Of a DNA stretch of 9,034 bases, positions 5,965 through 9,034 are shown in pieces (within the stretch, counting starts at the first letter, position 1; the number at the start of each line of letters is the position of its first letter). The notes beneath the pieces were generated by a model that had not been told where the DNA came from, searched no databases, and saw only the letters and a list, made by a program, of their open reading frames with translations. Made by a program: the position numbers and the translations under genes. This stretch comes from JBIKWN01 sp044376365 (lineage in GTDB: Bacteria > Bdellovibrionota_C > UBA2361 > JBIKWN01), in assembly GCA_044376365.1 (NCBI GenBank), contig JBILLA010000099.1:1-9034 (forward strand). Reading direction: 5' to 3'.

Positions 5965-6969
5965 TTAGCGAAAGGCAAACAGTCTCCGACGAGGTTCTTC
6001 TGTCACGATCTGTGACGAATTGTCTGAGGCCATTGGCGCAGTCATGGAAGCAAAAATTGTTTGTTGGATGAGTGGCTCGATGGAGCTTAGTCGCTCACCA
6101 CGAGCACAGGTTCGTGCTCGAAACTCGAGGCTAAAGCCAAGACCACTGCGCGAGCGTAGTGATGGATGCTCTGAAATTACGAGAAATTTGTTGGTGAATG
6201 AGTCAACCATCATCGAATCCACAACGCACAATATTTCACCCTGCGGCGTAACGTGCATTGGATATTTAGGAGGAAGTGCTTGTTGGATAAGACGGCTTAA
6301 AGACTCAAACGCTTGGGTAGTTTGAAAGAGCCCAAGTTCATTTTCAATCTGGCTGAAGTTAGATGCTCGCATACGAAGCACGGCAATGCTATCAATACCG
6401 ATCATCTGCACAAGGTGATGAGCTTGGTTGAGGAACTGTACATAGTCTCCCTTAGTCTCTTTGTTTTTAGAGAGCGCTTGGTGCAGTGTGAGTAGTGCTG
6501 TCGCTTCTGCTGCAATGTCTTCAAGGAGCTTGCCTTGGATCTTAGAGAATGCAAAAGCCTTTTTGCTGTCAACCATAAGGACGCCAGCGACTTGAGATTG
6601 ATCGGGTATCATAATTGGAGTCCCAAGGCAGCTCTTAAGCTGTAGGTCTTCTCGATACATCCCAAGGATACGACTATCACGCTCGAATGGTGATACATGA
6701 ATTGGTTTTTTGTTTTTAGCGACCCAACCGATAAGTCCATGGTCGAGGGCGAGGGGATTGAACGTTACTGCCTGGGGGGCCATAGTTTGCCATGCAACGG
6801 GAAGAAGTTTTTGACCTTCAGGTATAAAGATGCTTGCTGTATGTGCTTCAACAAGATTTGCTGCAAGTTTGCAGAGTCTTGTTGCATCTTTAGAGCATGC
6901 AGTAGAGAGCGACCCTCCAAGTGCATTTGTTTGCTCTAGATCGGATTGATACGGATACGACTTTTGCAT
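5965..6969 (-). CDS. GAF domain protein with a degenerate GGDEF-like C-terminal domain
   Basis: This 334-residue cytoplasmic protein has no membrane segment. Residues about 26-164 look like a GAF sensory domain: TASIFIPEGQKLLPVAW, DHGLIGWVAKNKKPIHV, CLGTPIMIPDQSQVAGVLMVDS and the closing LLEDIAAEATALL helix. Residues about 193-310 follow the layout of a diguanylate cyclase domain. DSIAVLRMRASNFSQIENEL replaces the usual metal-binding DxDxFK-IN segment, and a helix with LSRLIQQAL follows. TPQGEILCVVD (241-251) stands where GGDEF should be. The first Asp and the GG(D/E)EF are both lost, so cyclase activity is not expected; a binding or partner-interaction role is more likely. The ATG at 6969 has AGG (6979-6977) seven bases upstream. 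The gene lies 21 bases upstream of the mreB ATG, so the two are almost certainly co-transcribed. The GAF call is firm; the GGDEF relation is my inference from pattern. Confidence 0.85.
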   Translation of the reverse strand: MQKSYPYQSDLEQTNALGGSLSTACSKDATRLCKLAANLVEAHTASIFIPEGQKLLPVAWQTMAPQAVTFNPLALDHGLIGWVAKNKKPIHVSPFERDSRILGMYREDLQLKSCLGTPIMIPDQSQVAGVLMVDSKKAFAFSKIQGKLLEDIAAEATALLTLHQALSKNKETKGDYVQFLNQAHHLVQMIGIDSIAVLRMRASNFSQIENELGLFQTTQAFESLSRLIQQALPPKYPMHVTPQGEILCVVDSMMVDSFTNKFLVISEHPSLRSRSGLGFSLEFRARTCARGERLSSIEPLIQQTIFASMTAPMASDNSSQIVTEEPRRRLFAFR

Positions 6970-7000
6970 GCAATTACCTGAAAAATCTTACTTCGAAAAC

Positions 7001-7017
7001 CTTTAAGTTTCTTAAAG
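7001..7017 (-). other. Hairpin in the rng-GAF gene spacer
   Basis: CTTTAAG (7001-7007) and CTTAAAG (7011-7017) are perfect inverted copies around a three-base loop. Read on the minus strand, the hairpin is followed by GTTTTCG. It is an A/T-rich 7-bp stem with only four T, so it is at best a weak attenuator or a processing site between rng and the GAF gene. It lies about 30 bases upstream of the GAF gene start. Confidence 0.4.
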
Positions 7018-7059
7018 TAAGGTAGCAGGGCATATGCAGCCTCGCAATGGGGAAAGTGT

Positions 7060-7075
7060 ATCTCTTGTGAGAGAT
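7060..7075 (-). other. Hairpin just after the rng stop codon
   Basis: ATCTCT (7060-7065) and AGAGAT (7070-7075) are perfect inverted copies with a four-base loop, beginning eight bases past the rng stop on the minus strand. No T-run follows, so it is not a classical terminator. A role in stabilising or processing the rng 3' end is possible. Confidence 0.45.
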
Positions 7076-7083
7076 TTATTGTG

Positions 7084-8613
7084 CTACGCAACTTCGTCAG
7101 CGTGTGCTGAGCGTTCTTTGTCGGCGCGTTCCTTGGTGCTTTCCATTTCGAACTCATATTCATCTGCGCGCAAACGCCCATCTGCGAGAACAAAAATACG
7201 AACGCCATACTGTCGTTCAAGATCAGTAAGATCGCCTTTCTTGTGATTGAGTAGGAACATAGCAGGGCCAGGTGCGATGCGAGCTTTGACTAGTGCAACG
7301 CCACCGACGACAACAGCTGCCTGAATTTTTCGCAGTGCTTCTAGAGCAACAATATCAGCAGACTTAATCAGACCAGAGCCCTGACAGTGTGTGCACTTCA
7401 GATGTGACTGACTTGTGAGTGATGCGCGAAGCCGTTGGCGAGACAGTTCAAGGAGCCCAAACTTAGATATTTTACCAACTTCGATCCGCGCTTTATCGCT
7501 TGATACTGCATCAGCAAGTCGACGCTCAACATTTGCACGATGTTTTTGATCGAGCATATCGATAAAATCAATGACGATAAGGCCGCCAAGATCTCGCAGT
7601 CTCATTTGCCGAGCAATCTCATCTGCCGCTTCAAGGTTAGTCCGGTATGCAGTGTCTTCTATGTTGCCACCAGCAGTCGCTTTTCCAGAGTTCACATCGA
7701 TGGCAACAAGTGCTTCAAGTGTATCAATGACAAGCGCGCCTCCTGAGGGGAGTTTGACTTCCCGAAGATGAGTGTCGAGAACTTGATCTTCAATGCCGTA
7801 TGCGACATAGAGAGGAGTTTTGTCCTCAAAAAGTTTCACTCGTGATCGATACCGTGGCATGGTCTCTGAGATGAATTCACGGACGATTTCGTATGTATCT
7901 TTGTCGTCGATGATGATCTCTCGAACATCGGGGGTAAAGTAGTCGCGAATAACGCGAGTAGCTATCTCACTTTCTTTGTAAAGAAGCTGTGGAGTGCCAG
8001 CATTCTGAGCATCGATAAGGACACGTTCCCATAGTTTTAGTTGAATGCTCACATCGCGAGAGAGTTCACTGAGGCTTCGGTCAAGACCAGCAGTTCGAAT
8101 AATCATGCCGATACCAGCGGGCATTTCAAGATCTTGCCCAAGCTTGCGCAGTCGTTTGCGTTGCTCGTTGTCGCCAATTTTTCTTGAGACGCCGCCTCGA
8201 TCACTTCCAGGCATCAGAACAATGTAACGTCCAGGTAATGAGAGGTAGGTAGTTAAGGTTGCACCTTTCTGCTCTCGTTCTTCTTTGACGACTTGGACGA
8301 TAAGCTCTTGTCCAGGCTCAAGCACATCAGCGATGTTGACTCTATTGTGGTTGCGAGGAGGGTGGTAGCCACCGCGGTAGTATGAAGGATGGACATCGTT
8401 AATCTGTAAAAAGCCGTTGCGCTGTGTGCCTATATCGATGAATGCAGCCTGGAGGCTTGGTTCAATGCGGGCAATCTTAGCTTTATAAATATTGCCTTTT
8501 AATTTTTTACCGATATCGGACTCAATTTCTAGTTCCGAAAGAACTCCATCTTCGGTGATGGCAATTCTGCATTCCTCTGAATCAGAGGCATTGATGAGCA
8601 TTCTTTTTTCCAT
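7084..8613 (-). CDS. rng: Ribonuclease G/E family endoribonuclease
   Basis: This 509-residue protein is close to RNase G length (489 in E. coli) and lacks the long C-terminal scaffold of E. coli RNase E. The family cleaves single-stranded A/U-rich RNA in rRNA maturation and mRNA decay, often sensing a 5' monophosphate. The N-terminus, MEKRMLINA, is characteristic. An S1 RNA-binding domain spans about 37-125, followed by KGATLTTYLSLPGRYIVLMP (117-136) and SDRGGVSRKI (137-146). The DNase I-like catalytic core has Asp306 in EALVAIDVNSG and Asp349 in GGLIVIDFIDM, the two metal-binding acids of RNase E. CTHC (407-410) is the zinc-link motif that joins subunits. The tail (490-509) is charged. The ATG at 8613 has a strong ribosome site, GGAAGG, five bases upstream. 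The gene starts the leftward run rng - GAF protein - mreB; the 114-base spacer to the GAF gene holds two hairpins. Family certain; G versus E subtype chosen from length. Confidence 0.96.
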   Translation of the reverse strand: MEKRMLINASDSEECRIAITEDGVLSELEIESDIGKKLKGNIYKAKIARIEPSLQAAFIDIGTQRNGFLQINDVHPSYYRGGYHPPRNHNRVNIADVLEPGQELIVQVVKEEREQKGATLTTYLSLPGRYIVLMPGSDRGGVSRKIGDNEQRKRLRKLGQDLEMPAGIGMIIRTAGLDRSLSELSRDVSIQLKLWERVLIDAQNAGTPQLLYKESEIATRVIRDYFTPDVREIIIDDKDTYEIVREFISETMPRYRSRVKLFEDKTPLYVAYGIEDQVLDTHLREVKLPSGGALVIDTLEALVAIDVNSGKATAGGNIEDTAYRTNLEAADEIARQMRLRDLGGLIVIDFIDMLDQKHRANVERRLADAVSSDKARIEVGKISKFGLLELSRQRLRASLTSQSHLKCTHCQGSGLIKSADIVALEALRKIQAAVVVGGVALVKARIAPGPAMFLLNHKKGDLTDLERQYGVRIFVLADGRLRADEYEFEMESTKERADKERSAHADEVA

Positions 8614-8617
8614 GGTG

Positions 8618-8635
8618 ACCTTCCTATAGGGAGGT
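8618..8635 (-). promoter_or_regulatory. Hairpin enclosing the rng ribosome-binding site
   Basis: On the minus strand ACCTCCC, a TATA loop and GGAAGGT form a seven-position stem with one C-A mismatch. The right arm is the ribosome site GGAAGG, five bases before the rng ATG. Folding would hide the site, so initiation could depend on opening or cutting the stem. Pairing is seen directly; function is inferred. Confidence 0.5.
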
Positions 8636-8834
8636 GCAACCGCAATGAAGCAGACGTAGAGGCTAACGTAGGTGTGAGGCTGATCGTTGATCTGTTTTGC
8701 CGAAGCATCGCGCGGTGCAACTAAAAGTGACGTAAAAATTTGTAAAGTAGTTCTTGGTAGAGATCCCAGGGCTAAAGCATGTACTGAGGGCTTTATGCTT
8801 CCGAAATTCCTGCAAAAAACTAGCGTATCAGAGA

Positions 8835-8874
8835 GAGCGCTTTCGAGGGGGTTTTCCCCTTTTGCGAAGTGCTC
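8835..8874. other. Strong 40-base stem-loop near the predicted rng transcript 5' end
   Basis: GAGCGCTTTCG (8835-8845) pairs with CGAAGTGCTC (8865-8874) with one bulged base. The odd position is a G-T wobble on the plus strand and C-A on the minus. An inner stem AGGGG (8846-8850) / CCCCT (8856-8860) closes a five-base loop, and four unpaired bases lie at 8861-8864. On the plus strand GGGG-GTTTT-CCCC-TTTT also looks like an intrinsic terminator, but no rightward gene lies upstream of it. On the minus strand it would sit at the very start of the rng transcript. Confidence 0.55.
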
Positions 8875-8890
8875 ACATCATCCATACTAT
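8862..8890 (+). promoter_or_regulatory. Weak candidate promoter for the rightward gene at 8969
   Basis: TTGCGA (8862-8867) and TACTAT (8885-8890) each match four of six consensus positions with a 17-base spacer. It overlaps the stem-loop and the leftward rng promoter, so the two would compete. Other A/T-rich matches downstream are no better. Confidence 0.22.
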
Positions 8891-8916
8891 ATATTGTAAG
8901 ATTGAGGAAGAATCAA
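8888..8916 (-). promoter_or_regulatory. Candidate sigma70-type promoter for rng
   Basis: Read leftward, TTGATT (8916-8911) and TATATA (8893-8888) are separated by exactly 17 bases. TATAGT (8891-8886) overlaps as an alternative -10 with a 19-base spacer. Transcription would start near 8881, immediately before the stem-loop at 8874-8835. This is the best promoter-like match upstream of rng, and its fit with the RNA structures supports it. Confidence 0.42.
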
Positions 8917-8968
8917 AAAGGTAGCAAATTTTCAAAATTCTTCCAACTAATTGAAATTATTGGTTTTT

Positions 8969-9034
8969 ATGGTTCATATAGCAGTAACAAACGGAGAGCA
9001 TCGTTCAATTTTTGAATTAAAAGAGGGTGGGAAC
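8969..9034 (+). CDS. N-terminal fragment, possible FHA domain protein, runs off right edge
   Basis: An ATG at 8969 opens a frame of 22 codons with no stop before the window ends. The product begins MVHIAVTNGEHRSIFELKEG. The pattern of a short beta strand, a Gly turn, then F-E-L-K-E-G-G resembles the first two strands of forkhead-associated (phosphothreonine-binding) domains, where an IGR motif would come next just beyond the window. No ribosome site is evident; TTGG precedes the ATG. The gene is divergent from rng. With so few residues, both the gene and the domain are tentative. Confidence 0.4.
   Translation, partial: MVHIAVTNGEHRSIFELKEGGN

Larger units (their letters stand above)
8614..8881 (-). 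promoter_or_regulatory. Long putative 5' leader of rng, no coding gene seen
   Basis: The 355-base spacer 8614-8968 holds no convincing gene on either strand. If the promoter at 8888-8916 is used, the rng message has a leader of about 267 bases. It would start with a strong stem-loop (8835-8874) and end with a hairpin over the ribosome site (8618-8635). Between them lies GCTAAAGC (8771-8778) facing GCTTTATGC (8790-8798), a further stem with one bulge. Long structured leaders are known to mediate feedback control of RNase E in E. coli; extending that to this gene is inference. Confidence 0.4.

Noticed and set aside
8687..8899. 70-codon plus-strand frame in the spacer upstream of rng
   Set aside because: The composition is unstructured, no ribosome site is evident, and it runs through the palindromic stem-loop and promoter region. 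RNA structure explains the sequence better.
8614..8968. Possible tRNA, tmRNA, RNase P RNA or riboswitch in the long spacer
   Set aside because: I looked for the conserved T-loop, CCA end and RNase P core motifs on both strands and found none. Only the local hairpins are supported.

Overview
This looks like ordinary chromosomal sequence from a Gram-negative bacterium. The evidence is a set of envelope and housekeeping genes: ribosomal protein L31, a TlpA-type thioredoxin, an Lgt-family prolipoprotein transferase, a PlsC-type acyltransferase, MreB and an RNase E/G. There is also a lipobox-bearing trypsin-like protease and a DUF3108 envelope protein. Base composition is close to balanced by eye. 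MreB suggests a rod or elongated cell. A deltaproteobacterial or Bdellovibrionota-like lineage is my best guess, based on gene content and protein style only. No mobile element, tRNA, rRNA or CRISPR array is visible.

Layout. (1) 1-729, minus: N-terminal 243 residues of a secreted, lipid-anchored trypsin-like protease running off the left edge. (2) 873-2452, plus: a tight run rpmE - TlpA-like thioredoxin - lgt, with gaps of 8 and 0 bases. (3) 2477-2525: a heptanucleotide tandem repeat between convergent genes, supplying the stop codon of the next gene. (4) 2515-3761, minus: an unrecognised 162-residue protein and a PlsC-type acyltransferase, overlapping and probably translationally coupled. 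(5) 3762-3902: a divergent spacer with a candidate promoter and a small palindrome. (6) 3903-4832, plus: a DUF3108 exported protein. (7) 4864-8613, minus: rng - GAF/degenerate-GGDEF protein - mreB, convergent with the DUF3108 gene. (8) 8614-8968: a 355-base divergent spacer. It is best read as a long structured leader for the RNase gene plus a promoter region for a rightward gene. (9) 8969-9034, plus: first 22 codons of a gene whose start resembles an FHA domain.

Functionally the window centres on building and shaping the envelope: lipoprotein lipidation, phospholipid acylation, periplasmic redox, and MreB-directed wall growth. RNase G (cafA) lies in the mre locus of E. coli, so rng near mreB is a known type of linkage. 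What differs here is a GAF/GGDEF-like protein between them and no mreC/mreD directly after mreB. I do not see a clear new multi-gene system. The points most worth checking are the rng leader with its ribosome-site hairpin, the decayed GGDEF-like domain beside mreB, the heptad repeat that ends the acyltransferase, and the unrecognised gene coupled to that acyltransferase.
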